From: Terriglobia bacterium
Lineage (GTDB): Bacteria > Acidobacteriota > Terriglobia > Acidiferrales > UBA7541
Assembly (NCBI GenBank): GCA_020072765.1
Contig: JAIQGD010000008.1
Coordinates: forward strand, 1 to 43,979
Direction: 5' to 3'
DNA: 43,979 nucleotides
The notes beneath the pieces are model-generated. The model was not told the origin of the DNA. It did no database searches and worked only from the letters and a program-made list of their open reading frames with translations. A program made the translations under genes and the position numbers. Position 1 is the first letter of the stretch, and every line of letters starts with the position of its first letter. Of the stretch, positions 9,086 through 17,578 are shown piece by piece.

Positions 9086-9445
9086 GGAGAGCCAGTCGAC
9101 AGTCGGGAGTTGACAGTTAACAGGAAAATTGCCGCGCGGCGGCCGGTTGCGCTGGTGTTTGGCGGCAGGCTGGTCGACGCGGGTGGCTCCGCGCCGGAGG
9201 CGTCACATAATCTTCTCGTAGCGCCGCCACTCCTGGCTGTCCGCACACGATGTCGCCCCAGCGCCGCTGGACAGGCAAGAGTGCCTGTCCCACAAAACCG
9301 GTTCTTCTCTGCGAAGCCCGCGCCATTGCGTAAGGCTTCGACGCATGCGCAAATCAAACGCCTGCATCCCGCCGCTGCGGGACTCCGGCGGGCCGGCCCG
9401 TCACGAGTCACGGGTTACGAATCACTACTCACCAATTCCCACTCA
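9086..9445. other. Repeat-filled spacer
   Basis: No gene is seen. It contains a variant heptad array (about 9093-9119, units around AGTCGAC/AGTTGAC), a family D half-site (about 9230, CCACTCCTGGCTGT), a family F hairpin (9269-9290, GGACAGGCA...TGCCTGTCC) and a reverse heptad array (about 9400-9445). That last array supplies the stop of the gene at 9446-10453. Confidence 0.75.
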
Positions 9446-10453
9446 CTACGAGCTGAAGGTGTAATTGTGCGTGAGGACCGTCGCGGCGTGGCGGCCGGCG
9501 AAGAATTCGTGGGTGGGCTCGCAACTCACGGTGACTTTTCGCGCATCCTCGACGATGGCCTCGATGCGCTGCAGAGTGAGACGGCCGAAGCGGCCGACGA
9601 GGATGTCGCTCAGGCAGAGGCGCTCGGCGCGCATGGGCGAGCCGTCGGCCAGGGTGAAGATGTGGTGCGGGGTGACGTCGAGCGATTCGGCGTTGGAGAA
9701 GTGCAGGCGGATGAAGGTGTCGGCGTCGCGGACCTCCAGGCGCACGATGCGCGTCCACGTCTCGCCGCCGGCATGCGACGGGCAGCGCAAATGCTCGCCC
9801 ACTTTGCATGACCCGATCGGGACGGTGCCGCGCTCTTTCGTCAGCACCACGCTTTCGGCGCGCAGGCAGCTTCCGCTGCCGCCGCCCGAGCCGCCGCCAG
9901 TGCCGCTGGTGGTGGTGGCGGCGACAACCGCGCCCTGCGAGAGCGGGATGCGCCCCTGCAGCGCCTGGTGCTGCGCCGCGGAATTGGTCTTGGCCGCCTG
10001 CGCGTTCGACGGGCTCCCGGCTCCGCCCGCCACCCAGCCGATGGCCGACGCGGTTTCGTCCCAGTAGGGATAAAAATAGTAAGTGGTGCCGGCGGTGAGG
10101 CCCGTGACGGCCACCGAGCCGTTGGGCATGGCGGTGGTGGTGCCGTCGGCGCGGAAGATGCTCAGGCCGGTCCAACTCCAGGTGATGCTCGAGGTGGTCG
10201 AGACGTAGGTGAACGCGCCGGACCACGTCGGCGGGACCGAGCCGCGCATCAGCACGCCCGATTTGGCCGGGTCGATTTTCCCGGCGGTGAGCGCGCCGGA
10301 GACCACGCGCGCGTAGTTGGCGCCGTCGGTGATCTGGTGGTCGAGGCTCCAGCCCTGGTTGGGGCCCAGCGACGCGCCCGCCAGGCGCTTCAGCGCTTCG
10401 TACAGCTGCGGGTTCGTTTTGCGCAGCGCTTCGATTTGGGGAACGGTGAGCAT
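9446..10453 (-). CDS. Phage tail protein with C-terminal Hint (intein-like) domain
   Basis: The 335-residue protein has a virion-like N-terminal part (1-180) with a fibronectin-like stretch 'VAVTGLTAGTTYYFYPYWDE' (114-133). A Gly/Ser linker (184-195) leads directly to Cys196. From Cys196 to Asn330 the order of motifs is that of a Hint self-splicing module. 'CLRAESVVLTKERG' is block A. 'VTPHHIFTLADGS' is block B, with Thr261 and His264. 'RLCLSDILVG' follows. 'VSCEPTHEFFAG' is block F, and 'ATVLTHN' is block G, ending His329-Asn330. The residue after Asn is Tyr, not Cys/Ser/Thr, and only YTFSS follows. That matches bacterial intein-like domains rather than a canonical intein. The expected activity is cleavage at Cys196. 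A heptad array gives the TAG stop. Confidence 0.85.
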   Translation of the reverse strand: MLTVPQIEALRKTNPQLYEALKRLAGASLGPNQGWSLDHQITDGANYARVVSGALTAGKIDPAKSGVLMRGSVPPTWSGAFTYVSTTSSITWSWTGLSIFRADGTTTAMPNGSVAVTGLTAGTTYYFYPYWDETASAIGWVAGGAGSPSNAQAAKTNSAAQHQALQGRIPLSQGAVVAATTTSGTGGGSGGGSGSCLRAESVVLTKERGTVPIGSCKVGEHLRCPSHAGGETWTRIVRLEVRDADTFIRLHFSNAESLDVTPHHIFTLADGSPMRAERLCLSDILVGRFGRLTLQRIEAIVEDARKVTVSCEPTHEFFAGRHAATVLTHNYTFSS

Positions 10454-10485
10454 GGGATTTTAGCTACAGAGACACGAAGGCACAG

Positions 10486-10588
10486 AGAGTGACTTGTGAT
10501 TCGTAACCCGTGATTCGTGACTGGTGATTTGTGATGGGCCCGCCCGCTACGTGTCACTCACCCCTAGCCACTAGGCACTAGCCACTCC
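10486..10588. repeat. Paired heptad arrays (forward then reverse)
   Basis: GTGATTC/GTGACTG units run to about 10533, then ACTAGCC/ACTAGGC units from about 10550. The reverse part gives the TGA of the 796-residue protein gene (stop at 10589). The two parts could pair as a hairpin in leftward transcripts. Confidence 0.85.
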
Positions 10589-12979
10589 TCACGCGTTGCC
10601 GCCGCGGATGAGGGCGAAGGGGTCGGGCTTGGCCCAGGGGACCAGCCTGGTGAGCGAGAACCAGGAGCCGGGGGCGTTGGTGCCGAACTGGTACGACACG
10701 CGCTCGGCCAGGACGTTGGTGAACTGCTCCAGGTCGCGCGCGGCGGGCGCGGCGAGCGTCCAGGATCCGAGCGGCGTGGAGGTGGCGTCGCCGGGGGAAA
10801 ACGCAGACAGCGCCAGCGACCCCGCGCCCTGGACGTACCCGGTGAGATAGCCGAACAGGCTTCTGCCGCTCAAGCCGGTGGCCGAAAGAAACGCGGTGGC
10901 GTAGAAGGAATTGATGGCCGCGCCGTCGTCGGAATATTGTCCTGGGGTGAGCGCGTAGATTTTCCCGCTGGCGTTGTTGGTGCCGAAGAAAATCTGCGCG
11001 ACGCCGGTGGAGCGCTCGACGAGCGCGCACGAATTGGCCGCGATGGTCCACGGCGCCCATTGCCGCGAGCGTCCGGGAGCGACGAGCATGGCGGCGAGCG
11101 GATCTCCGAAGCCTTCGGTGTAGTCGAGCATGAGGATCTGGTTCGGCTGGGTGGCCGCGCCCATGGGCACGCCGACGAGGATGCGCTTGTGCTGCGTATC
11201 CACCTGCACCCAGATTCGATGGCCGTACTGCCAGTTGATGGCGTCCCAGGTGGGCTGGATTTCCTGCGAGATTTTCACCAGGTCGCCGCCGTCGAACAGA
11301 TACAGCCCCGAGCGCCCGGCGATGACCACCCATCCTTCGCCGAAGCCGACGCCGTGCACCGACGGGGTGCCCACTTTGTTGGACACTTCCTCGACGGGCC
11401 AGAGCGCCGGCTCGTTGACGCCGTCGGTGGCGGTGACGTACAGGCTGCGCTCCTTGACGAAGTAGAGATTGTTGCGCAGGGTGAACGCCGCGCGAATTCC
11501 CTGCCCGTTGTTTTCGGCGATGCTCAGGATGCCGGTGACGCCGTCGTAGGATTCCGGCTCCTCGGTACGCGAGGCGCGCACCAGCGACGGATTCTGCGCC
11601 TGGTTGGTGGGATAGACCTCGATGTTGTCGATGAGAAAGGATTCGCCGGCGGGCGCAGGCAAGCCGTCAGCGTAGACGCGCAGGATCAGGTCGGCGGGCG
11701 GCGAGGCCAGCGGCGGGAGCAGGACGCCGGAAAATTCCTGATAGCTGTCGTTGGTCTGCCCGATGGTGACGGCCAGGCCGGTGGCGAACTGTCCCTGCGT
11801 GGGGCTGAAGGCGTTGACGCGCAGGGTGCCGGCGGCGAGGTTGATGGTGCGCTTGACGCGGGCGCGCACCGAATAGCCGGTGTTGGCCACGAGCAGCGGA
11901 TTGCCGGCGGCGTCGTGAAGGGCGTTTTGCCAGATCATGCCGCGCGCCACCGTGGCGGCATTCGCGGTGATGCGATAGGCGTCGCCCCACACCGCGTCGG
12001 TGGCTTCGCGGCTGCCGCCCGCGCCGAAGGTGGCGTCGAGCTGCCAGCCGAGCGGGCGGCCATTGCCCGAGGCGTCCCAGCCGCCGTCGAAAGTGAGATT
12101 GCGCCAGTTGTCCATATTGGCGCGTTCGCCCCACCAGAACAGCCGCTCGGCATAATCGACCACGCCGAGTTGCGCGGGCAGCTCGATCTGGCTGAACAGA
12201 TCGTCCACGCTCGTGCTGGAGAGCAAGATCGTGTCGGTGAAATCGACGGTGAGCGAAGTGGTGGTGCTGTCGTTGATGGCCATGGTCGCCGGGACGTGAT
12301 AGAAGCTGGCGCCGCCCGAGGCGGTGAAGGCCAGCAGGCGCGCCACGACGTTGGCGGGGCCCGTGGGAATGTTGGTCACCGTGGCTTTCAGGTTGCCCGC
12401 CGCGGTCCAGGAGACTGCAGGCGCGGGCGCGGTCCAGTAGCCCTGGCGCGTGACGAACACGACCACCACCTGGTGCACGCCGGGCGAAATGCTGCCCGAG
12501 GTGGCCGCGTCGGCGGCGGCCGGGCCTTCGGCCGGGCCGATCTGGCTGACGCGGTCGAAATAGGAGTCGTCGAATTGCCGCGGCAGGTCCTGGCCGAATC
12601 CGGCGTCGCCGAAGGCCATGTACTCGCGTCCGAAATGCGTGGCCGAAGCCAGATACAGGCTGGGCCGGATCACGCTGCCCGCCACCAGCGCGAGCGTTCC
12701 CGGCGAAGTTTCCTTGTAGAGCGTGCCGGTGGAATCGAGCACCAGCAGGCGCTGCACGAGGTTGGTGGTGACGTAGGTCTTCAGGCCGTTGACTTGGGGA
12801 AACCCGCCCAGCGGCGCGAACTGCGAGACCAGGCCGGGGCGCGTGCGCACCCCTCCCGGGAAGAAATCAACGTCGCCCAGATTGGGCGACATCCCCGGCG
12901 GCACGTCGGAGGGATCGAGCAGCGTCACCCAGGTGCCGAAGGTGTTCAGCGGAAGCGGCGAAAAGGTTTCGAGGGACAT
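10589..12979 (-). CDS. Large phage tail protein (tail hub/stabilisation-type candidate)
   Basis: The 796-residue product has no signal peptide and is rich in beta-strand patterns, Gly and Thr. It starts 'TFGTWVTLLDPSDVPPGMSP', where the 'P-x-G-x-S/A-x-N' region ('MSPNLGDVDFFPGGVRTRPG') is typical of phage proteins that cap the portal. It contains propeller-like blocks such as 'RNNLYFVKERSLYV' and 'GFGEGWVVIAGRSGLYLFDG', and a jelly-roll-like insertion (about 330-450, 'ITANAATVARGM'). Size, position and fold pattern fit the P22 gp10/tail-nozzle class, but this is inference. It ends at a TGA shared with a heptad array. No obvious ribosome site precedes the ATG at 12977-12979. Confidence 0.75.
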   Translation of the reverse strand: MSLETFSPLPLNTFGTWVTLLDPSDVPPGMSPNLGDVDFFPGGVRTRPGLVSQFAPLGGFPQVNGLKTYVTTNLVQRLLVLDSTGTLYKETSPGTLALVAGSVIRPSLYLASATHFGREYMAFGDAGFGQDLPRQFDDSYFDRVSQIGPAEGPAAADAATSGSISPGVHQVVVVFVTRQGYWTAPAPAVSWTAAGNLKATVTNIPTGPANVVARLLAFTASGGASFYHVPATMAINDSTTTSLTVDFTDTILLSSTSVDDLFSQIELPAQLGVVDYAERLFWWGERANMDNWRNLTFDGGWDASGNGRPLGWQLDATFGAGGSREATDAVWGDAYRITANAATVARGMIWQNALHDAAGNPLLVANTGYSVRARVKRTINLAAGTLRVNAFSPTQGQFATGLAVTIGQTNDSYQEFSGVLLPPLASPPADLILRVYADGLPAPAGESFLIDNIEVYPTNQAQNPSLVRASRTEEPESYDGVTGILSIAENNGQGIRAAFTLRNNLYFVKERSLYVTATDGVNEPALWPVEEVSNKVGTPSVHGVGFGEGWVVIAGRSGLYLFDGGDLVKISQEIQPTWDAINWQYGHRIWVQVDTQHKRILVGVPMGAATQPNQILMLDYTEGFGDPLAAMLVAPGRSRQWAPWTIAANSCALVERSTGVAQIFFGTNNASGKIYALTPGQYSDDGAAINSFYATAFLSATGLSGRSLFGYLTGYVQGAGSLALSAFSPGDATSTPLGSWTLAAPAARDLEQFTNVLAERVSYQFGTNAPGSWFSLTRLVPWAKPDPFALIRGGNA

Positions 12980-12987
12980 GGGGATCC

Positions 12988-13082
12988 AGTGGCGAGTGGC
13001 TAGTGACTAGTGGCTAGAAGAGGAAGTGGACTATCGTGCGAGATGGTTTTCACTAGCCACTCGCCACTAGCCACTAGTCACT
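12988..13082. repeat. Paired heptad arrays forming an inverted repeat
   Basis: Forward AGTGGCG/AGTGGCT/AGTGACT units at 12988-13020 and reverse units at 13051-13082, separated by 30 nt. They could fold into an intercistronic hairpin between the genes at 13085-13438 and 10589-12979. Confidence 0.88.
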
Positions 13083-13084
13083 GC

Positions 13085-13438
13085 TTATTGCAGCTTCTTG
13101 AAAATTCCGTAGAACGTGATGGTGTCCGAGGTGATCGCGGCGGGATAGGCGCCCGCGGCCACCTCGGGAAAAGCTCCGGCGCTGGCTCCCTGCTGGAAGA
13201 TTTTCACCTTGCCGTTGTTCATGGCCGTGCCGGGATAGAAGACGTAGTCGTAGCCGGCCAGGCCGTCGATCCAGGAGGTGCCTTGGATCGGCGCGCTGGC
13301 CGAGGCAATGACGGGAAACTTCGAGAGGTCGAGCGTGTCGCCGCCGGAAACGTAGTTTCCCGAGGCGGCGATCGTGCCGGCCACGTGGACGCGCTGGCTG
13401 TCGTCCCACGTGTCGACGAGCGTGAACGTAAGTGCCAT
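13085..13438 (-). CDS. Small phage structural protein
   Basis: The 117-residue product is mostly beta in pattern: 'TFTLVDTWDDSQRVHVAGTI', 'GYDYVFYPGTAMNNGKVKIF', 'AAITSDTITFYGIFKKLQ'. These are features of virion decoration or head-completion proteins. AGGAGG stands 4 nt before the ATG at 13436-13438, the strongest ribosome site among the virion genes, suggesting many copies per particle. It lies between the 796-residue tail protein and, further right, the connector-like gene. No specific family was recognised. Confidence 0.75.
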   Translation of the reverse strand: MALTFTLVDTWDDSQRVHVAGTIAASGNYVSGGDTLDLSKFPVIASASAPIQGTSWIDGLAGYDYVFYPGTAMNNGKVKIFQQGASAGAFPEVAAGAYPAAITSDTITFYGIFKKLQ

Positions 13439-13454
13439 GGTTCCTCCTGAAAGG

Positions 13455-13711
13455 CGTGAGCGGTGATTAGTGATTGGTGAGTAGTGACTCGTGACTTGTG
13501 ACTCGTGATTCGTGCCGGCGATTGCAGGCGCGGGCGAACTTTAAGCCGAGGTTTTGTAGCGGCGTCCCGCAGGGGCGGGGTGGGCGCGCGGCCTGCCTTT
13601 CCCCCAGTCCCGCTGTGGCGGGACGCAGGCAGGTGAGCGAATCACGACTCACGGATCACGAATCACGTTTTGGCAGTCACTCGCCACTAGCCACTCGCCA
13701 CTAGCCACTGG
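13455..13711. repeat. Spacer with forward and reverse heptad arrays
   Basis: Forward GTGATTA/GTGACTC units (13455-13515) and reverse ACGAATC/ACTAGCC units (about 13634-13711) flank a ~115-nt core with a GTAGCGGCGTCCCGCAG-type segment. No gene is seen. The reverse array ends about 85 nt before the start of the NHL-repeat gene. Confidence 0.8.
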
Positions 13712-13796
13712 TATCATTGCGGTCTTGCGACGCAACCCCAACGCCCGCGTGTGAATCCAATGGCGTCGGAACTTCGTGTACAAAAGGGAGAACTTG

Positions 13797-15887
13797 GTGC
13801 ACCGACGGCTGGTTATTTGTGCGGCAGCAGTGACGCTATTCGTGGTGTGGGTGATCGCGCGCAACAGTCCGGCGACGGCGGCGGCGGCCGGTGAAGCTGC
13901 GCCGGCACCCAATCTGCTGGCGCCGGGCGGCGCGAGCGGCCAGCCGGTGGTAATCGCCGAAGGGGTTGCGGCGCGCGCGCTGGCGCTGGACGCGCACGGC
14001 GCGCTCTACTTGACCTCGGCGGCGGCGCCCAATCGCGTCTTCCTGCTGAGCGCGGCGCATGCGACGCCCGCTCCTGCCTACGCGCTGGCGCCCGTGGTGG
14101 GCAACGGCCAGGCCGGGTCGCTGGGCGATGGCGGCGCGGCGGTTTCCGCGCAACTCGATTTGATGGCTGATGCGCCGGCCCAACGCAGCGACATAGCCGT
14201 GGCGCTGGATGGCACGATCTTCCTCGCCGACACGCGCAACAGCACGGTGCGCAGCGTGGCGGGTGCTTCGAGCACCGAGCCGGGCATCATCCGCAGCGTC
14301 GCGGGACGCTGGGCGGCGCGGCAGAATGTCGCGCTGACCGGGCCCGCGGGCCTGGCGCTGGACCGCGCGGGAAATCTCTACATCGCGGATCTCGCGGCGG
14401 GAGCCGTGGACGTTCTGCATGCCGGGACGGGACAGCTGGAGACTCTGGCGCACATCGCTGCGCCGGCCAGCATCGCCGTCACCGCGGACGGCCGGAAACT
14501 TTTCGTGGCGTCGGCGCAGACCGGCGCGGTCGTCGCGCTTGATCCCGCCACGCGCGCCTTGCAAACACTTCCGGGCTTTTCGCCCGCGCCCAATGCCCTG
14601 CCCTGTGCGCTCGGCGCCGCAACGGCGGAAGCCGCGAACCAGCCGGTGTGTCCCGCGGGGCTGGCGGTGGACGGCCGTGGAAACTTGTTCATCGCCGACG
14701 CGCGCGCGGGCCGCATTCTGCGCGTGGACGCCAAGACGCTCGGCACCAGTATCCTTGCAGCGAGCCTAAGTGCGCCGGGCGCCATGGCGTTTGATGCAGC
14801 GGGAAATCTCTACGTCGCTGACCAGGGCACGAGCCGCATTCTGGAAATTCTTCGCGCCGGCATCGCGGCCACGAGCATCTCGCTCAGTGCGCCTGCGGCG
14901 TTTCCCGCGCCGTGCCCCCAAGTGACGTCGCCCTACACGTTCTGCAACGAGCCGCAGGGGGGCAACACTGCCACGGCGGCGTTCACGTTGACCAACAGTT
15001 CGGCCACCGGCGCCACGGCGGTGACCCTGGCGTTCAATCCCTCCACCACGCCGGGAAATTTCACCATCGCGAGCACAACCTGCACGGCGACGCTGCCGGC
15101 GAATTCCAGTTGCACGATCAACATCGAGTTCACGCCGCAGTCCGTCGGCCCGCTGTCAGCCACGCTCAACGTCACCGATTCGAATCCCGCCGACCTGGCT
15201 AGCGTGAATCTGGCTGGCACGGGCGACGATTACAGCCTGGCGCTGATCAACGGCCAGCCGTTGGAGATGACCGTGGCGGCGGGCGGCAGCGTCACGTTCT
15301 ACGCGCAAGTGAATCCCGACAGCGTGTTCGGGCTGGAAGGCGAGAAAGTGACGTTCACGTGCCCGTCGAATATCCCGGCCAATACGAGCTGCGTGATCAC
15401 GCCGTGCCCGGCCAACATCACCGCCGGAACGCCGAGCAATTTTCAAATCACGTTTGCGACCTCTTCGGCCACCACCGTCGCGCCCATGCCCGCGCCGGGC
15501 TGCTCCGGCTACGGGCCGATTCTGACGACGGCGTCGCCGGGCGCTCCGGGGCCGGGGCTGCGTGCGCCGGGTGATCCCGGGGTTGGCGCTCCGCGGTTCC
15601 CCACCGCGTATGTTTCCGCGCTGGCGTTTTTCGCGCTGGAGATTCTGGCGCTGTGGGCGCGGGCCGGGCGCGCGCGGACGCGCGTGCCGCTGGCGCTGGC
15701 CTGCGCTGGTTTCGCCGCCGTGGCCATCTTCGCGGGATGCGGAGGACACGGGGCTGCCAAGGCGACCTCGGCTACGCCCGCCGGCACCACGACCATGCAG
15801 CTGCAGGGTACCGCTCTGGACTCGCACGGCAACCCGCTCAACGCCTCCCGATCGCTGCACATTATTTTGAACGTCACGGCCAAGTGA
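13797..15887 (+). CDS. NHL-repeat membrane/secreted protein with choice-of-anchor-type domain
   Basis: The ~696-residue product has an N-terminal hydrophobic signal/anchor (about 5-30). NHL/YVTN-like repeats follow, such as 'GLALDRAGNLYIADLAAGAV', 'GLAVDGRGNLFIADARAG' and 'AMAFDAAGNLYVADQGTS', together a beta-propeller. Next come Ig-like ASH/choice-of-anchor D stretches ('LTNSSATGATAVTLAFNPS', 'CTINIEFTPQSVGPLSATLN'), and near the C-terminus two hydrophobic segments, one ending in a lipobox-like 'IFAGCGG'. The GTG at 13797 is chosen over the GTG at 13776 because AGGGAG stands 6 nt before it. Such proteins are common in Acidobacteria and are thought to be surface or periplasmic. Plus-strand and chromosomal in character, it interrupts the phage cluster. 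The stop lies inside a hairpin shared with the gene at 41116. Confidence 0.85.
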   Translation: MHRRLVICAAAVTLFVVWVIARNSPATAAAAGEAAPAPNLLAPGGASGQPVVIAEGVAARALALDAHGALYLTSAAAPNRVFLLSAAHATPAPAYALAPVVGNGQAGSLGDGGAAVSAQLDLMADAPAQRSDIAVALDGTIFLADTRNSTVRSVAGASSTEPGIIRSVAGRWAARQNVALTGPAGLALDRAGNLYIADLAAGAVDVLHAGTGQLETLAHIAAPASIAVTADGRKLFVASAQTGAVVALDPATRALQTLPGFSPAPNALPCALGAATAEAANQPVCPAGLAVDGRGNLFIADARAGRILRVDAKTLGTSILAASLSAPGAMAFDAAGNLYVADQGTSRILEILRAGIAATSISLSAPAAFPAPCPQVTSPYTFCNEPQGGNTATAAFTLTNSSATGATAVTLAFNPSTTPGNFTIASTTCTATLPANSSCTINIEFTPQSVGPLSATLNVTDSNPADLASVNLAGTGDDYSLALINGQPLEMTVAAGGSVTFYAQVNPDSVFGLEGEKVTFTCPSNIPANTSCVITPCPANITAGTPSNFQITFATSSATTVAPMPAPGCSGYGPILTTASPGAPGPGLRAPGDPGVGAPRFPTAYVSALAFFALEILALWARAGRARTRVPLALACAGFAAVAIFAGCGGHGAAKATSATPAGTTTMQLQGTALDSHGNPLNASRSLHIILNVTAK

Positions 15888-15906
15888 CGATCCGACCAGG
15901 ATCGTC
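15886..15906 (+). terminator. Hairpin overlapping a stop codon (copy 1)
   Basis: GACGATCC-GACCA-GGATCGTC forms a perfect 8-bp stem starting inside the TGA of the NHL-repeat gene. A family B-like sequence follows at once. The same 34-nt sequence abuts the stop of the gene at 41116-41328. There is no T run, so it is a 3'-end hairpin rather than a classical intrinsic terminator. Confidence 0.6.
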
Positions 15907-16075
15907 ATCCCGAGGCGGACGGTTTGTGCCCGCCGAGGGATCTCCCCTGCGGCTGCGATGATTCCCCTTCGAAGGTGTTTATGCAGCGCCGGAGCCTTCA
16001 GCCCGGCGCGATGGCATCGCGGAGGCGCGTCCTACCTGCCGCGCTAAAGACCGCGGCGCTACATTCACACCTTTA
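15903..16075. repeat. Partial family B element followed by family C element
   Basis: GTCATCCCGAGGCGGAC... to about 15968 is a shortened B copy. From about 15970 a full family C copy follows (AAGGTGTTTATGCAGCGCCG ... ACCGCGGCGCTACATTC), ending at the stop of the connector-like gene. Confidence 0.8.
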
Positions 16076-16789
16076 CAAATACACCACGCGGCGGTGATAG
16101 CCGTAGGGCTTGCGGCGGCGGCCGTGGGCTTGTTCTGGGCGGACGTAGCGCTCGATGAGTTTTTCGGTAGCCATTTGCGCGGCGCCCAGCAGGTCCTGCG
16201 CCAGGGCGCGCGCGCCGCGGGAACGCGCCGCCAGCGCCGCGGTGGCAAAGGCCAGCGGGTCGGTGGCCGAGCGGATTTGCACCGGATCGGCGCCCAGCGT
16301 CAGCGCGGGAAGAAGTTTTTCGTAGCGCAGGCGCACGGTGATGGCCTGCGTCGCGCCGATCAGATTGATTTTGTCCTCTCGCCATTCCCACAGCCGGAGG
16401 TAGCTGCTCGGCTGCAAGTTCAGCATCCCGCCGCCGCTGGTGAATTTTTCCAGGGGGACGAAGACGTCCGCGGTGTTGGCCGTGGCGCGTTCCCACAGCA
16501 TATGCGGCACCAGGCAATCGGTGGGCAGTTGCGGGCTGGAGACGTCGCTGATCTCCACCGGGGTGACGCCGCTCACGGGATCGGGAACCAGGCTGAGGTC
16601 TTGCTGCTCGGCCAGCACGCTGACGCCGTTTTCCGCCAGCTCGCGCTGCAGCCCGCGATAGGCCGAGTTGAGCAGCGGCATCAGCAGCGCGTCGGTGAAC
16701 ACCGCGCCGGCCGAGTCATTGACCAGCGCGCGCGCCAGATTCAACGCGTCCGCGGCCTGCGAATACGCCGTGGTGGGAACGACGGGCAT
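16073..16789 (-). CDS. Phage head-tail connector/adaptor-like protein
   Basis: The 238-residue product begins 'TTAYSQAADALNLARALVND' and has 'LLMPLLNSAYRGLQRELAEN', the early helix pattern with a Leu-Asn pair typical of adaptor proteins that sit under the portal. Beta-type segments follow ('QDLSLVPDPVSGVTPVEISD', 'AITVRLRYEKLLPALTLGAD'), then an Ala-rich helix and a very basic tail ('HGRRRKPYGYHRRVVYL'). Assignment as a gp4-like adaptor is inference from this layout and from its place in the cluster. GGAGG precedes the ATG at 16787-16789 by about 5 nt. Confidence 0.72.
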   Translation of the reverse strand: MPVVPTTAYSQAADALNLARALVNDSAGAVFTDALLMPLLNSAYRGLQRELAENGVSVLAEQQDLSLVPDPVSGVTPVEISDVSSPQLPTDCLVPHMLWERATANTADVFVPLEKFTSGGGMLNLQPSSYLRLWEWREDKINLIGATQAITVRLRYEKLLPALTLGADPVQIRSATDPLAFATAALAARSRGARALAQDLLGAAQMATEKLIERYVRPEQAHGRRRKPYGYHRRVVYL

Positions 16790-16807
16790 GGGAGCCTCCA
16801 GAGAAAG

Positions 16808-16972
16808 CAGTGGCTAGTGGCGAGTGACTAGTGGCTAGTGAGCGATGGTTCGTGACCCGCGACTCGTGATTTGTGACTCGGAACTCGTGACTCGTGAACA
16901 GCCCTCAGGTCGGCGGCCGTGCTGCATGGAGGCGATTTCCACTCGCCACTAGCCACTAATCACTAGTCACTG
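16808..16972. repeat. Paired heptad arrays between connector and holin-like genes
   Basis: Forward AGTGGCT/AGTGGCG/AGTGACT then GTGACCC/GTGACTC units (16808-16898) and reverse ACTCGCC/ACTAGCC units (16938-16972). The reverse array supplies the TGA of the holin-like gene (stop at 16967). Confidence 0.88.
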
Positions 16973-17185
16973 CGGGATCGGCGACTGGCGCAGATACAGC
17001 GCAACGCCGAGCACGGCGCTGATGGCGGCGCTGGCGCCGCCAATGGCCAGGGTGTGCGCGATGCCGGCTTGGAGATTGAAGTGGTTGGGGTCAATGCCGA
17101 TGGCGGCGAAGCCGGTGACGATGCCGTTGGCGCCGCCGGAGATGGCCGCCGCCGCAATGCCCTTGATCCAGATGCGCAGGTCCAT
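16967..17185 (-). CDS. Holin-like small membrane protein
   Basis: The 72-residue protein has two hydrophobic helices, 'WIKGIAAAAISGGANGIVTG' (about 6-25) and 'AIGGASAAISAVLGVALYL' (about 47-65), joined by a short loop with 'DPNHFNL'. Size, Gly/Ala-rich helices and the surrounding virion genes fit a class II-type holin, which permeabilises the inner membrane at lysis. The start is the ATG at 17183-17185 with AGGA about 8 nt upstream; longer readings run into a family B repeat and are not credible. The stop codon lies in a heptad array. Confidence 0.7.
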   Translation of the reverse strand: MDLRIWIKGIAAAAISGGANGIVTGFAAIGIDPNHFNLQAGIAHTLAIGGASAAISAVLGVALYLRQSPIPQ

Positions 17186-17245
17186 GAGGTTTGTCCTGAT
17201 GAGCAGGCGCCGCCACGCAAGAGATGCCGCCACCGCCACCACAGT

Positions 17246-17377
17246 GTCATCCCGAGCGGAGCGCGGGATCTCTCTTCGGTGGGGCCACAGCCGCCCGCAC
17301 ACGCAAAGAGAGATTCCTCGTCGCCCCGACAAAATGCGCCGGGGCGCATACACCGCGCTCCGCTCCTCGGAATGACA
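17246..17377. repeat. Family B palindromic element, copy 4
   Basis: Runs from GTCATCCCGAGCGGAGCG to CGCTCCTCGGAATGACA with an inner ACAAAATGCGCCGGGGCGCAT hairpin region. It lies just upstream of the holin-like gene. Confidence 0.9.
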
Positions 17378-17448
17378 GGCGGGTTGATGCAGGGCTCGGT
17401 GGTGCTTCTCGGCACAGCTCTGGGGCCTCTGCGGTGAGTGCGTGAAGC

Positions 17449-17550
17449 TGTGAATGTAGAACCGCGGTCTTTAGCGCGGCATGTTAAGACGCGCCTCAGT
17501 GCTGCCATCGTGCCGGGCTGAAGGCCCCCGCGCTACAGAAACACCTTCCC
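17449..17550. repeat. Family C element, copy 3
   Basis: Reads TGTAGAACCGCGGTCTTTAG ... CCGGGCTGAAGG ... GCGCTACAGAAACACCTT. It ends ~30 nt before the stop of the tailspike gene; with the B copy it fills the 17186-17578 spacer, which has no gene. Confidence 0.88.
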
Positions 17551-17578
17551 TCGGCGCACGCTCAGAGCGGGCGCGGCG

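Noticed and set aside
8576-9811. Plus-strand open frame of 411 codons
   Set aside because: It spans a spacer, repeats and the antisense of two virion genes, with no recognisable fold.
9446-10453. Canonical splicing intein in the tail protein
   Set aside because: The residue after His-Asn is Tyr, the C-terminal flank is five residues, and there is no homing endonuclease. A bacterial intein-like Hint domain fits better.
10937-13003. Long plus-strand open frame (688 codons) opposite the large tail protein gene
   Set aside because: It is the antisense shadow of the 796-residue protein in GC-rich DNA. Its product is Arg/Gly/His-rich with no domain pattern.
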